DNA of 64,000 bases from Himantopus leucocephalus (Eukaryota; Chordata; Aves; Charadriiformes; Recurvirostridae), in assembly GCA_003993805.1 (NCBI GenBank), contig RSEF01000017.1, forward strand, positions 12,006,269 to 12,070,268. The letters are read 5' to 3'. The notes under the pieces are model-generated. The model ran no database searches and was not told the DNA's origin. It saw only the letters and a list, made by a program, of their open reading frames with translations. A program made the translations under genes and the position numbers. Below are positions 24,691 through 38,349 of this stretch, one piece after another (the stretch's first letter is position 1; each line of letters opens with the position of its first letter).

Positions 24691-27472
24691 GTAAGTCTTT
24701 CTCACCATTTCTGAAACTACATATAGTTTTATGATTTAGAGCCAAGTTCTGCAAGGAATTATACATTCATTCATATGCTTAAAAATTAAATAATCCTGTT
24801 AATTTAGGAGTGCTGAGAGAACTGAAATTAAGCATACATGATGATGTTAAATCTTAAGGGAGTCTTATTTGATCCTTTGTACTCTTGGGGCACACACTCT
24901 GTTCAGTTCAGCCGCCAGCGAAGAGCTCACGTTGTGTTCCCCTCTCCGTCCTGTTGCTTTGTTTAATCAGTTTACTGCCTTAGTTTGACTCTATTCACAA
25001 AGGCAGAGTCGGTATTAAACCAAAATGTTGACAGTTATAGTTCTCTTTTAGGCTTTTGCAGACAGATTGTAATTTTTTTAATGTTCAGAAGATCTGAAAA
25101 GAAGGAACTTGCTGTTAATGTTAACACAAAGCTGGCAGAAAACCAGCCCGCACAGAAAGCTTCACATATAAACAATTCAGAGTAATTCATGTGACTTTTT
25201 AAAAACTCTTAAGTGTGGAAATAGCACATTTGCTTTTGCTTCCAGGACTGCTGAAACAGTTGATGACTTTCCTCAAAAGTATCTGGAGGACAACATAAGC
25301 TATGAATTTAGATCCCCATGAAAATCCTCGTCCGTAGGAGCCGTGCCCGTTTGCGCAGAGGGCCGGGCAGCGCGGCTGCGCGCCACGAGGGCAGAGGTTT
25401 CCCTGCCCCGAAAGCGCTGCCTCTCCTGGGCTCTTCGGTTCCAGGCGGCGCTGAACTGCCAGGGCTGGCAAATGCCCTTGAGGGTTAATCCTCTTGTGTC
25501 TCTTTGAGACCTGCCTTTGGAAATCTAGGCTTAGTCTTTAGGATACGTAACAATTTACAAAGCTGAGGTTTACATCACGGGTGTAATGTGTACTACTAGA
25601 ACATTTGTTCTTATATTGTCCATAAAAATGTGTAATTTCTCTGGAAATACTCTTCAAACATACACACACGCGCCCAAGTGAAAGAGTAATAACAATCCTC
25701 CATGACTTTGTGAGTTAAAAATTAGACTAGCGTGCTATGTAACTCCCCCCTTTTCCCAGCGTTAATGTGAAGCAATTTTCGAAGTCCCGTTTTTCCTGAG
25801 AAGCTAGATGCAATATGCAGCACCTCTTTTTTCTTTTTTTTTGTCCTTACCATCCTGGCTGCAGATGACTTTCTTATGCCCTTTATATTGCTAAATAAAG
25901 TACGGAATTGCGGTACAATGTGTTAGTGAATAAGCAATTATTTTAAAAGTCAACATGTACGTTTGTTTGCACATCATATGCATATGTTAGAGGGGTTTCT
26001 GGTAATTACCCTTGATTACTGCATAGACGGGACCAAAGCCATGTCTAGGAAGAAACAGTCTAGCATGTATTTTTTCATATTGATCGAGAAACTTCCTGGC
26101 CCGTATCTGTCCCAGGTAATGGCTGGCACGCTTATTAGCGTATCTATCTATTTGAAAACGAAGGAAGAGACCTGGCAGAGGATGGGATAATATCTCGACA
26201 GAGATACTTGTCAGCTTTCACAAATATTCTTGCTCACAAAGAGCTGTGCGCATGGTTAGCCTGGCAATGGGTATAGAAAAAAAAATTAATAATTACACCT
26301 TGGAGTTGCTTTGCATGATGTCTCGCTCCTGCCTGGCTGTATAAACCCAGTGCCTCTTCCTTTGTCTCCGTTTTTCAGATTGCAGGGCTCTGTAGGCCTT
26401 CCAAACTCCATCTGTAAAAACTCAAAAAAAAGGAGTTGTTCTTGGAGAAGCCAATTTTCATCCGTTTTAGTAACTTGTGAAAAAATCTGTTGAGTACTAA
26501 ATCCAGTACGGCTTTTGAATAGCCGGAGATTCTGGAACGCAGACACACTTTGGCAAAGTACGGCTATTCAAAGTGCCTTATGAAATAAATTAAATAAATA
26601 AAATAAACTGTCTTCTCTCCTCCCTCTGCTTTTAAGGATAAATTGAATACTTCCAGATAGAAATGCATCTTCCAGCTAACTGTGCTTTTTCCATTGAAAA
26701 ATAAAATAAAGTCACACGGTGGGCTGTTGTATCTGTTTGTTGGCAAGTGCTGCGTAATTTCTCTGTGCCTTGGGCCAAGGAAAGGTGACGTTTGTCAGAT
26801 GAGCTAGACAATTCCTAGGTTACCTCTTTGCCTGTTTGTGAGGCTGAAAGCTTGCTCTCCTTGTCCTTTTCTTCATAGGTAGGTGTAAAATTGTGTGTTT
26901 TATTTGTTAGAATTACAACTTTGTAGCAGCAGCAATTTTTTTCTCAGGATCTAGCAGCTGTGTATTTTTAAAAATACAATGCATTGATTTTTCCATAGCA
27001 AAATAATTTTATGAACTACAACTGAAAACTTCTGTCACTGTCCAATATTCATTTTTCATTAAGTGCTGAAATTTCAGCAAATGGATCTTTAAAAGTGTTT
27101 TGTTAATCCACATGTTCCGGTTTCAGGGTAAGGGATTAATTCCCAGTCTCCCGTTCAAGTTAGGACAGGTGGACTCTTTATCTACTGTAGAGCCCCAGGG
27201 GAGTAATTGCCGTTAGCTGCAGGCTCACGGTTCTGCTCCAGCAGCTCCAGTTGCAGAATTTGTCATTGTGGCGTAAATGTTAGTGGAAGCCACAACTTGC
27301 CCAGAGAAAGCTGTGGTGTAAAGGGGAGGGGGAATTTGGAATGCAGGAAAAAAATAATTTTCTAGCTTTAATGTTTCAGTGGGGTTTTGCGGTCCCTCTC
27401 GTGGAATGGGTCCTCTGGAAGAAATAGAGCAGAAATGCTAATGATTTTAAACAACATACACCCTCTCTCTCG

Positions 27473-27486
27473 NCCCCCCCCCCCCC
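27473..27486. repeat. Poly-C run with an ambiguous base
   Basis: An N at 27473 is followed by 13 C. The run follows CTCTCTCTCG. The N probably marks uncertain homopolymer length in the assembly rather than biology. Confidence 0.9.
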
Positions 27487-30400
27487 AAACCATTGTGTAT
27501 CTTAAAGTTAGTTTGCAGTTTCCCGTGTTACGCAGGGTCTCTGTGGAAGGAGCAGTTATTTTAATGGAAAATGACAAATTTTTCTTATGATTAAAATATC
27601 AAGCATATCCATTGACTGTTAAATCTAATTTGCTGTGACTGAAATGTTCTCCAGTGAGATAAGATAATCTCCTGTTATAGGTCAGAGGGCTCCAACTGAT
27701 TTATGAGGGAAAATCTTGGTAGAAAATACAGAGCTGTGTTTTGTGCTCTTATTTTTCAGCTTTTCTATCATCACCTAGTTAGTCATTCTTTATAAGATTT
27801 CCATTTAGCAATCCATAAAGTGACTTCAAAGAAGGCTAAAAGTTTATAAGCTGTTGGATAGGCAAGGCTGGAGCTATCACATGAATAATGGAACATGCTT
27901 ACGGAACTAATTGAATTCATATTAGATGAAGATAAGTACTTAGTACTGATAAATAACGAGATAGAAAAACGAAACTCTATCAAACGAACACATCCCTTTC
28001 ATAATCTCATTTTGTTTTCTACCTGCATGCTGTATGCTGGTTTAGTGTTCACATTATATTAAACTGACCTTTGTGTTACGAGTGGTGTCGCCCGTAGCTG
28101 GCAGCCTTTTACATTTTGTCATAGTAAACGATTGTTTCAGCAACTGTTTCTGCAGCGAAGGTTATTAGTGCGATGGCGCTGATGGAAGAGGAATGCCCTT
28201 GACCTAGTAGACTACCGATTGGAATTTAGGCACATGTGGGTTTGGTTAAGCAGGGGGACAGTTCTGTTTAGCTCTCGGATACTGAGCTGCTGGCAGCATC
28301 CTCCTCTGGGCCAGGCTTCCAGCCAGGCAAGTAGCAATAACGCCCGAACTCGTCCTGGTCTCTTCGGGGCACAAACCCAACCTTTAGAGTTAGTTAATGA
28401 TTAGAAAAGTGTTTCTTATACTCTTTTTTGAATATTCCAGTCACTCGAGGACACTTTCTGGGACTTCAGAATTTTAATTCCTGCAAGATTATCCAGAACG
28501 GATTTGTGGGTGAAACCACATTGCATTTGTCAGAATGATTTTCTAGCATTTTGCCTAAGCACAAAGGACAGTTGTGCGTATCGTAAAACCTATCCGAGCA
28601 GGTCTTGGTTTTATTTTAACCTGGTATAAGTAAATCTGTTTGTGTTAGGAAAAGAAGGGTCACTAAAATTCACGCTGTCTTCAATACGCTCGGAGCCGGC
28701 AGCCGGTCTCACTGCATGTCAGTAGTCTCTCCCGTGAGCAGACAGACAGATGGCGAGCGGTGGGTTCAGTCCGCTGAACCCCACGCACGTATTCTGGACG
28801 CACTTTTTGGCATATTTACCTGGTCTTTTTCGGGTAGGCGTGAGGATGCTCTGTTTGTGACCCGGTCTGGTAATACGCCAGTTAGCATGCATGGAGTCCG
28901 AGCTAACGAACGCTGACAAACGGGTTAGAGGAGCTCGGGCTTAGTCCTGGCAGTGCCGCGTGGTGTCCCCTTGCCGCAGAAGCCACTCTGAGAATTCATC
29001 GACCACTGGCATCTTCCAGCAGTAGTGTTAATTGTTAATTATATTCTTTTGATTGGGGTGAGGAGTAATACTTAGCTTTTTCCATCCATTTATAGTTAGT
29101 AAATCACTGCCTTTTCTAGTTACAGCTGAAGAAGCGTCGCTTATTTATATACTTAAATCCAGGTCTTAAAAAACTAAATGTCATTCCGTCACTCTCAAAT
29201 ATTACAAATATGGCTGTGAGTGGTTTCAGGAGTATTGCTAAAAATGCATTTAAAAATAAGACAAATTACTTACGGAATTGTCTTTTATCCAATTATTGGG
29301 AAAATGAAGATAATAACTGTGTTTTAATAAGAGATTCTGGGGGTGGGATGTTGAAGGGTACGTTCTAAGAAAAACAAATACTGCAGTACCAAGTAGGCTT
29401 ACCAGTAAGTACCAGTAAGAAGGTTTTTCTTCTGTTGTACAGTCGTGTCAGACCAGCAGTAGTGATGTTTGTCACTCAGTTGGCGACAGCTGCTTGTGAT
29501 AAGGATCTCGAGCATCACCTGTACAGGATCAGGGTACCGCACGTCAAGGCTGGGAGATGGGCGGAAGAGTGGGAGATGCACGGGAGGGGGCAGCAGCCCA
29601 CCTGCTGTGCCCAGATCAAAGGGCCGGGAGGTCAGGGGGCACATCCAGCTTAACCAGATTTGTCTGTTGAATAGCTATTTCAGATTGTAAATCTAAGGGT
29701 GATTTCATTAAGTCCTTCTGGCTGCTGTTGGGGCATGAAATAATAAAATTTTATATCCGTTGCCTTTCCTGCTTCTGGCAGCCAGATTGACACATTGTTG
29801 TCTGCAGTCTTGTGGTGTTTTCCTTAAGAAAATAAATGGAAACTATTAACTAAGTAGAGACAAGTCATTAAGCAAATGGATTTTAGACTTGTGAATTGTA
29901 CTTTCATAATAATTTCAAATATGATGTGCAAACTAGCTACTAAAAATGTTAGGGTTTGCTAAGAGTTTTACCTTTCCAAAAGAATTTGTGGAAGGTACGT
30001 TTTCTTTTTTCTGATACGACATTTTTTAATATGTTGATCACATTTGTATCTGGTTATGAAACCTCACGATCAGCTCGGTTAATGTTTGGGCACCAATTTA
30101 GCCATGAAGTTACGGAAACCCATTTTTCGCAGGGTGAGGAGGGTGGTGTTTGTTTTTTTTCTTTTTAAATGAGCTATTCAATAAAATTGTTCATCTGAAG
30201 GAAGTTTAACTTAAGATTTTTTTATGGTAGGAAATGCAAAAACTGCCAACTGTAGACAGTGGTAATAAAATAACATTGAGTATACACTCCTTTCAGTAGT
30301 ATTGATGAATACTGCTTCTAGCGTGTGATCTGAGTGAGGCGGAGGCGCACCCCTGAATACTTCTATTAGAATATAGTATCTCAGAGTTTTTGCAAACTTT

Positions 30401-32276
30401 CACATAAAACATTTAAATTACTTCAAGTGTTTGGCTGCTTGTGAGCAGGACAGACGCACTAACTGCTGCTTATTTACTGACCTGGTGTTTAAGGCCCCCT
30501 GGAGTTTGTTTGAAAAGTTAAGAGATTTTCACAGTAAAGGTGCCATTTCTGAAATTTAAAGTGCCCTTTTCACCAGGAGATAAGTTCTCTCTGATTAAGT
30601 CAGTAATTCTTACTAAGCCATGTTTATAGAGGCCATAAACAATGGGTTCAGTGTGCTTGTTAAACCAGCTTTCCATACCTCTCCACTCTTTTAAAAAGAG
30701 ACATTTAAAATAAAAGGCAGGTGTAGATGTTAGTTCGATTTGATGGTTTTTACATGATTAATTATGGCTACAAGTAATTCGGTAAGGATGGTTAAGAAAG
30801 GTTTACAGTAGTGATAGGTGATGCACATTTTGACCGAATCAATTCTTTGGACTCAGCAAATCCCTAGTCTGTAGTAAAATCAGGTAAGGAAACTGTCATG
30901 TTCCTATTTCCTCTTGTTCTTTGCTTCTCCACATTTTTTTCAGCAAAATATGAACACAGTGAATATAGTCCCTTCTGTTTAACAGGTGCCACTTTATTTG
31001 TAAAATTTTGTTTAGATATTCAGGAAGTTGTGACATACGGAATGCGGCTGTATATGGCTTAGTGGCTGTCCCTTTGTATTTTGAGAAAATGAGAAGAGGC
31101 AAACTGTACCTGTCAAAATGATCTATATGGATTTGCGATTCATAGAGTCCAGTGGTATTTAATGTGAGAAATGTGGTTGGATGCTGGGAATGCTTACTAA
31201 CATCCCAACAAGGGAGTAAATACTTTTATTTCCAGGTCACTTGGGCTGATAGGTACTATGTTTAGCAAAAGAACCATTTGATTATTTGAGAGAAGCCCTT
31301 ATAACTGTCTGAAAATACCTTTATCAAAGATCATAGTGAAAGGAAAGATGATAAAACCAGATAAGGATTAAGATGAACTGTTCAATCTGCACTTCTCTAG
31401 GATGAGCCACAATTGGACCACTGAAAATTTGTATTTTTTTCAAATGCATTGCAAGACAGATGCTATAAATCAAGTTAGTCTCAAGCGTTTTATTAAATTT
31501 TAGGGTTTCTCTCCAGGGAAATCCACCGTCTTAATAAAAATATTGAGAAGTTTTAAAGTAAGCTTGTGCTCTTCGTGGTGTAAAGGTATAGCACAGCAGC
31601 GTTTAATCTCAGCCTTCCTTTCGGATACGATTATTTCTGGGCCATGTGTGGAGATGATTGCGTTGATCAGCGTTTGTAGTCCTTGCACCATGAGCAACAT
31701 CCTTTTGCGCTGCAGTCCTCGGCAGATAGCCGCTGGTCACAGGCCTGTTCTTTGCTACAGCAATCCCCGACGTTCTGCTGAAGGGAAGGTGCAGATTCAT
31801 CACCAAAGTTACAAAAACACCCTTTGACAAGTTCAAGCAGGTTTGTTGCTTCTTCGGCAGGAATCAAGAGAAGGTTTTAATTCCCTCTGTCTTGTCCTAC
31901 TAGCACTCGATTTTGACAGGCTTCTGGCTTTGGTTAAGTACATTGCAAGACCTTTTTGTTGGAGCTTTTAGACTCCTCTGAGTATAAGTGAGATTTTTAA
32001 TTTTCTGAAACAGGAAGGAGCAAATCAGTTTGTCTGGTGCTTCCGGACTCCTAGAAGGAGCAAGACTCCTGGATTGCTTTAGAGTTTATCAGATGCAGCC
32101 AACAGAGTGACCTTTGGTGCCTGAAATGTGGAGGAAAGTACCTGGTTTGTCATGCAGTACTTGTGCGTTTTATGTGGAAAGCATTAAACATAATATTCTT
32201 CCATTTAAATTAAGAAATTTCTCATGGAAGACCTAAACTTAAATGTCTACAAAGTGTTTTTTATAGTTGTTGGCTT

Positions 32277-32303
32277 CCCCCATCCCCCCCCCCATCCCCC
32301 CCC
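32277..32303. repeat. C-rich tract, G-quadruplex-forming on the minus strand
   Basis: Three C blocks (5, 10 and 8 bases) are separated by AT dinucleotides. The complementary strand has G runs spaced closely enough to fold as a G-quadruplex, because the 10- and 8-base runs can each supply two tetrad columns. Confidence 0.8.
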
Positions 32304-33027
32304 AAGTACACAGCAGTTTTCTTTATAGACACAGGACTGAGCCTTGAAAACTGAAGGTAATTATTTAGATGCCTAAGGCTCAACTTTGCCATTGTTTTAG
32401 AGCTTTAGTTCCTTTCTTTTAAAGGAAACAATTCCCTTCACCCCACAAAACCTTAATTAAAAATTGAGGTTTTGTTCATTTTCCTCCTCAGTAACTTGCA
32501 TTTGGTCCTACAGATAGGTATGTAGGTGTTAAACATTTGTTTATGGTGTCACTGGAAATCTCCTTAATTGCCATATTCTATAGTTCCACTTTTTCTGATT
32601 TTGCATTTTCAAAGCTGTATTTGAAGAGGGCTTAAAGATGTATGATTAGTCAGTCAAAAAAAGGGACTCAATTCTCCTGTTAGTGGAAAAGGTGTTAAAA
32701 TAAATATTTAAATGTGGCACTGTTTGCTATCAGTGATTCATTTACTCTTGTTTAAGCGGAGAAATAAAGTCTGATAATGTTTAAACTTGCTTAGATCACC
32801 GATACCTTTAGACACTTAAAGTCAACGGTACTAATGATCATTGTTTTGAGAAATAGGTTATGCTCTTCTCTTGTATGTCCATTTACCATTACACATGATG
32901 TGAACACTCAAACTAGATTAGAGACATTTCTTTCTCTCAATTAATGGGAACAGGATAAAAAGTTCAGACTCGCTGAACATTAAGAGACCAGGATATGGTG
33001 GAGTTATTTTTCTCTTAGCTTTTTTTA

Positions 33028-33048
33028 ATTTTATTTATTTATTTATTA
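33028..33048. repeat. (TTTA)n microsatellite
   Basis: A short run of TTTA/ATTT units (TTTATTTATTTATTTATTA) lies in the intron. Confidence 0.85.
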
Positions 33049-33590
33049 CCCCTCTGGTAGTGTCCATTTTAGTTACAGACTAGTTTACAACTGTATTTAT
33101 TAGAGCTGCAAAATTCAACCTGGAATTTGGAAACCAGTTTCCATCCCTGACTTACTACAAGTCTTAACTCCTAGAAAAGCCCCTATTGATTGGTATTTAA
33201 ATTAATCTCTAAATATAAAAATATATACTTGGAATCTTGACTCAGCTACAAACTGCTAAACGTGCAAACAGGATATCAGAATTAGGATAAACATTAGTAG
33301 AGGTGCCTGAAATAAATAATCTCAAACAGTAATACCCTGGCTTCAAAGATTTCAGTGCACTCAATGTTAAGAACTTCCCTCTGCAAATTGAATGTTAATT
33401 TTTCATCGTTGTGAAATGTAAATAAATAAAACAAATGATGACAGAAAGCCAGGAGTGTCAGTTGTTTTTAAAATACTTGAAGTTTTGTAATGCCATGATG
33501 TTCTGCCATCGCTTGTGTCCTTTAGGCATAAGATCTAACTCTGCATACTTACATTTTCCTTTCCCTTTTCTTGAATTTGCTCATATTTAG

Positions 33591-33692
33591 AAAGTAAGAA
33601 ACATGGCCCTGGAAGATGTAGTGATTCTTAATGTAGACACCAACACACTGGAAACCCCTTTTGATGACCTTCAGAGCCTTCCTAATGATGTG
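33591..33692 (+). CDS. DENND1A: DENND1A internal exon 5 of window (cDENN)
   Basis: This exon of 102 bases (34 codons, phase 0/0) begins [20 protein letters not shown] and ends [14 protein letters not shown]. This segment separates DENND1A from DENND1B most clearly. The family knowledge is that it lies near the cDENN/dDENN boundary and contributes to the Rab35-binding surface. The acceptor is TCATATTTAG, with an unusually A/T-rich end to the pyrimidine tract. The donor is GTATGT at 33693, a usable but non-optimal form. Both ends are phase 0, so a cassette exon of length divisible by three could be inserted after it without shifting the frame. Confidence 0.97.
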
Positions 33693-35533
33693 GTATGTAT
33701 GAAGTGATTTATTCAGCTATTCCGTTACTTAAAAGTGTAAATCCTTTTGACCTGTTCCGTTTGTAACTGAGGTGTCTCATTGAGTCACTCTCGTTATTAT
33801 CTTTACCTCAATTCTTTCCCGTTTTGAAGCGTTAAGCAATGTTTGAACATTTGCAGACGTATTTTTAAGCATCTTAATGAAAATTAGGTAATGATCACAC
33901 AAGCTAGAAATGCTGCAACAACCCAGTTTGGGTTTTAGAATGGCATGATCAGGTTTCATCTAAAGAGTTAGTCTGTTATAGGGGAAAAAAGATAAATGAA
34001 AACCACGCAGGTTATGGTACATCTGAACAGGAAACAAAAATTCAAACCTCTTTCTTCATGGCATGAAAAAGAAGTACTATTTGAAACCATCTTTACCTAT
34101 TCCATTTGGAAAAAAAAACAATCCTGCACTTTAGATAACTTTTGTTTTCAAGTGAACTTTTTTCCCTCCTGTTACTTCTTCCAGGTGAGTTTTAATGACC
34201 TTTTGCATTCTATATCCTGAATTATGATATCAAATGGACTGCCTCATACTCAGTTCTAGCACTGCTCAATGCATATAATTTGGAACTTACTTTATTTCTC
34301 ATTCAAACTTTTAATTGGCTATTTCTTTATTTTTTAATATATTTGTATAAATACTTGCTCTTTCCCTTTAATGGGACAAAAATACGTCCAGCTTGCTACT
34401 TGCTGCTGTAACCATCTTCACCAAAGCTGAGAGGGAAGAGCGGTAAAGTGAGTAAGAGTGTAAGAAGCTATTTTTAAGTAAGAGGGGAACTGTTTAGGAG
34501 AAAACAGCAGGGGAAAATCTGGATTTCTTTTACTAGTTCAAAATATTGTGCTGACAGTTAGATCTATACCTTTTTATGTGTAGTTGAGAAATAAAATTGA
34601 TATGCAGGGAGCTCAATATAAGCTGGTGTGTTTGAGGAAAATGGTTTGAGGTAATGGTGAATACCCAGTGCCGCCTCCTGGACCCCATCAGTTCTCTGTG
34701 ATCCGCTCCTCGAAAACAGCGAGCTCTGGATAAAAGGTCCGTCTTGATTGTGAACGTTTTGGCTTTAGTCAAGCGTTTAGTCTATAAAAGTTACTTCCAT
34801 GAATTTTTCTGGCTTTATATAGTTTTTCATTTTGATTTCACTCCCAGCATCCAAATCTGCCAGCTGGTCATCGCTGGTGCCATTATCCACAACCCGGAAT
34901 GACAGACTTGTGAATTTCATGGAATTATGTAAGAAATGTCTGGAGACAGTGAGCGTGGGGCCTCAAACATGTATATGATTTGTCAACAATCAAGTATTAT
35001 ATTAGATTTTATGAGATTCATTAAAGGAGCTGTTGTAGGCGCACTGTAGAACATCAGAAGAGACTTCACCAATAAACACAGAACTTCAAGCTTTGGAATG
35101 TAATAAATTTTAAGAGACTTCCTTCCTTTCATTATTTACTTTTACTTCACTTTTATAACAGTAGAGAGTTGTGTTTTATTAGTTCAAATTTCTTGATTCA
35201 GCTTTCCACAGGTCTATTTAAAAGCTACATTTTATCTTGGAGGATGTTTGGAGCATAGCAGAGGAAGTGCTGCCAGCAAATTCAATTAACTGGCATGGCT
35301 CACCAATAGCGTACATGGTGGATTTTTTTTTCACAACTGCTATATAAATACAGCTGGGATTAATATTTGTCGCAACAAAGCCTTAACTTGAATCGTGTTG
35401 CGTTGTGTAATTAATGTTTGGGATCAGTGTTTATGTCTCATTTAGCTTTGTTTCATTATTTTAGTTACCTAGATAATGAAGTATTCTCCTCTAGCTCTTT
35501 CGCTTTCCCTCAGACTGCTTAATATTTGGCTTT

Positions 35534-35552
35534 GACCACTAGAGAGCAGCTG
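35534..35552 (+). promoter_or_regulatory. CTCF-like binding motif
   Basis: GACCACTAGAGAGCAGCTG fits the CTCF core CCASYAGRKGGCRS with one mismatch (A at the first G of GGC). Occupancy cannot be judged from sequence. Confidence 0.4.
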
Positions 35553-36242
35553 CTCTTCTGTGCAAGAATTGAATTTCTGTCAGTTCTTTCATGCATCATG
35601 TGTTTGGAACTGTAAGTGGATCAAGTTGTTCATCTCAGCAGGGAGACTCTAAAGCCAATCCATTATACTTTTTTTCTTTTTCTTTTTTTCCTTTTGCTTC
35701 CCTGGGAGGATGGGGAGGTTCTGGGACTGGGCCTCCCCACTGGTCTCAGTCTAAACAGATGCATTTATGATCTGAGAAACTAAAAATGTCTTCAACAGTT
35801 TCATGGTCGTAAATGGCTGTGATGTCAAACTATTCTGCCAGTTTTGCTACTTAAGGTGAGCGGTGAACAACTCATGCACTGCTGAATAGACGCAGGATTT
35901 ACTTTGCTAAATTAAATCTATGTATATTCAACAGTGAGGAGAAACGTCTTCTGTGTGATGCATTCTCCATCAGGTAATTAATCCAGTGGAAAATTTTTAA
36001 AGCTGTTTTTCCCTTTCCCTTGGACAGCTTTTTTAATCAAGTAAAACAATGCCGTGAAGTCCTATGATTGTTTTAGAGCTTCAGGTAGTGAGTTGTGCTT
36101 GAGTTTCATGAAAGTCATGTCGCTACCTAAATTGTTGATTCTCAGAAGTCTGGAACGAACTATTCCCTAATCTTTTACTCCTAGCATCCAAACCAACACA
36201 GGCTATAGTGCAATGCCTTTCCAGTTAACATTTGTGTCACAG

Positions 36243-36371
36243 GAGCTGGATAGCATTGAGGCAGTTCCAGCAGAATCAGACTACGTCATTTCTTTGCCCC
36301 GATTTACCTCAGCAGTACCTGCTAGCGGTCAGACGCCCCAAACTGTTCAGGTCGGGTCCCTGGAAATCAAG
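36243..36371 (+). other. Candidate cassette exon, 129 bases, unconfirmed
   Basis: An open segment of 43 codons starts ELDSIEAVP and ends VQVGSLEIK. It is bounded by a plausible acceptor (TTTGTGTCACAG, with a branch-like TTAAC at 36225-36229, rather close) and a weak GTGCGC donor at 36372. Both ends are phase 0, so it could be spliced between DENND1A exons 5 and 6 and keep the frame. The open frame itself is longer, from about 36170 to a stop at 36453-36455. I do not recognise the peptide and know no DENND1 isoform with it. It would add residues at the cDENN/dDENN boundary. Chance is a real alternative. Confidence 0.25.
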
Positions 36372-38349
36372 GTGCGCACTGCTGCGTTACCGATTAACTA
36401 TTTGAAATGTGAAAAACTGTCCCTCCTTCACCTTCTGCTTCTGATCTGTTGCTGAAAATCTGGCAGCATGAGAAAGCCCTGGGAAGTAACTTTCCTTTTA
36501 AAATAGTCAATATTAAAAAAAGAGATTTATTAAGGACTGTGATTACAATAAGTACATCTGCTGCTGACAAGTCTCCTACACCACCGTCTGTGTTGCAAGG
36601 AATAGCAAAGAGGGGGTAGTAATTTTTTTTTATGCAACCCTTATGGATTTTTCGTGTATTTCCAAATAAGTGTCATCTTCTAGTCTTAGTTGTAGTCAGA
36701 GCTTCATATTACAAGGAATAAAGCATAAGCTCGCTCTGTCAACTTGTAGTTTTTATTAAATGAAGCCCTGATGCAATGCAGTGTACTGCGCCAAGGAGAT
36801 CTTGCGTATCTGATGGCTGTGAGAGTATTGTAAATTTGCACTGTCCTATGAATATCTCAGGCTGTCAGTAATTTAGTTGTGGATGCTACTGCTGTCCGCT
36901 CATTAACAAGTTACCACAAGTAGGAAGCCTATGCTGCTGTTTTTCACTTAGTGGGAAATTAACTGCTTTCAGGACAGCAAGAAGTACTAAACTACAACTC
37001 TATAGCAGAGCCATTTTCTTAAAGGTGAATCCATTTTTATTTCTTACACTGTGTTTGCAATAGAATGTTTCTTGCTTTATTCATGTTGACAACTGAAAAG
37101 CCTTGGACCTAATTAAAAGAATTTCCACTAGCACCTTTACTGAACCATTTCATTATGCTGCATTGCACAGATTGCATTTTGAAACATGGTGATAGTTTAA
37201 ATCTGACCTTTAAACCTGAACTGCCAGAAGTATAAAAATCTTCTTTAAAAACACTCTCAGGGTAGACTGCGTGTATATGTGTCTGTTTGGCTAGAAATAA
37301 TCTTCAAGTTGAGCGGTCACAGTCTTATTTTTTTAGAAGTATTACTGCCTCTTTAGGCGGTAAACAATCACAATTCTGTTTGTATTACCTACTTTGTCTT
37401 ATATACTAATTTATTCCAGAGTAAACATGAATATTTTTTTTCTTACCCATTAATCTCTTTAAATATGTTGTTGTTAACATTGTATTTTTTAAAAAACTAT
37501 GACATGCCTATTGCAATAGTCCTGATTGGAAGAATAAAAGTGTGCATATTTAAAATAGACATCCTACAGTCCTCAATTTAGTCTTAGAAGAGAGCAAATG
37601 GTCTGAAAGCCTAAGGAATTAGCAAAATACCTATCAATATTCTACTTCTATACCGAATAGGGAAGCTGAGACACAGAAAGGCTGTGACTAGCCTTCTGCA
37701 CTTTTTAGTTTGTTGTAAAACAAAGCATAGAGCCTTTTCCTTCTACATAGGTGGCAAGTTCTTTATCTTCATGTGAATGTTTGAAGAAAACCACTTATAA
37801 AAACATTTAAGAAGGATTTGGAAGTTACTCAGAGCTATAGACATTTTATTGCATTTTAAAGAACTACTGTTAAATGGTTTATGTAAGTTAATAGAGGAAA
37901 TAAAGGCATACTTCATCCTTACAACATCAGACTCCTTCAAACATGGAGAAGAGCGCTGTTCAGGTTTGAAAGTCTGATGAGGCTTTTACATTTTGAGAAT
38001 AACAGAGTTCCTTGAGAGCCGTTGTCTCGGTGAATAGGAGTGAGCTTATTTTATGGGCATGACAGACTTAGTCCGTTATCAGGTATTATGTTAATATGTG
38101 CTTATGGGCTCATCAGTGCATGGATCACTGGCAAAAGCCACACCATTCAGATTCATAAACAATGCTGGACACGCTCTTGCTTATCTCTGTTATACTAAAT
38201 GACTGTAGTGAAAATCCTTCTACCGCAGAAGCTGCAGAAAATTTTAAGTAAAACTAAATCTCTTTGCAACTGTGTTGGTAAACGCAAATTTTCAAAGAAG
38301 AAAATGTAGTGAGCAGTATGGATTATGTATTTCACACCTATATAGCCAG

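Larger units (their letters stand above)
24691..33590 (+). other. DENND1A intron (8.9 kb)
   Basis: No exon or gene is recognised. Seen here are a CpG-dense patch at about 25325-25445, an AT-rich low-complexity stretch at 26581-26610, a C run with an ambiguous base at 27473-27486, a C-rich tract at 27.5 kb and another at 32277-32303, and a (TTTA)n stretch at 33028-33048. A GC-richer block at 31550-31830 has open frames on both strands with no recognisable product. The acceptor region before the next exon is pyrimidine-rich and ends in TTTAG. Confidence 0.75.

Noticed and set aside
31540..31870. Possible processed pseudogene on the minus strand, with overlapping open frames including a Cys-rich one
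   Set aside because: No frame, alone or in sequence, resembles a protein I can name, there is no poly-A tail and the + strand is equally open. This is better explained by local GC content.
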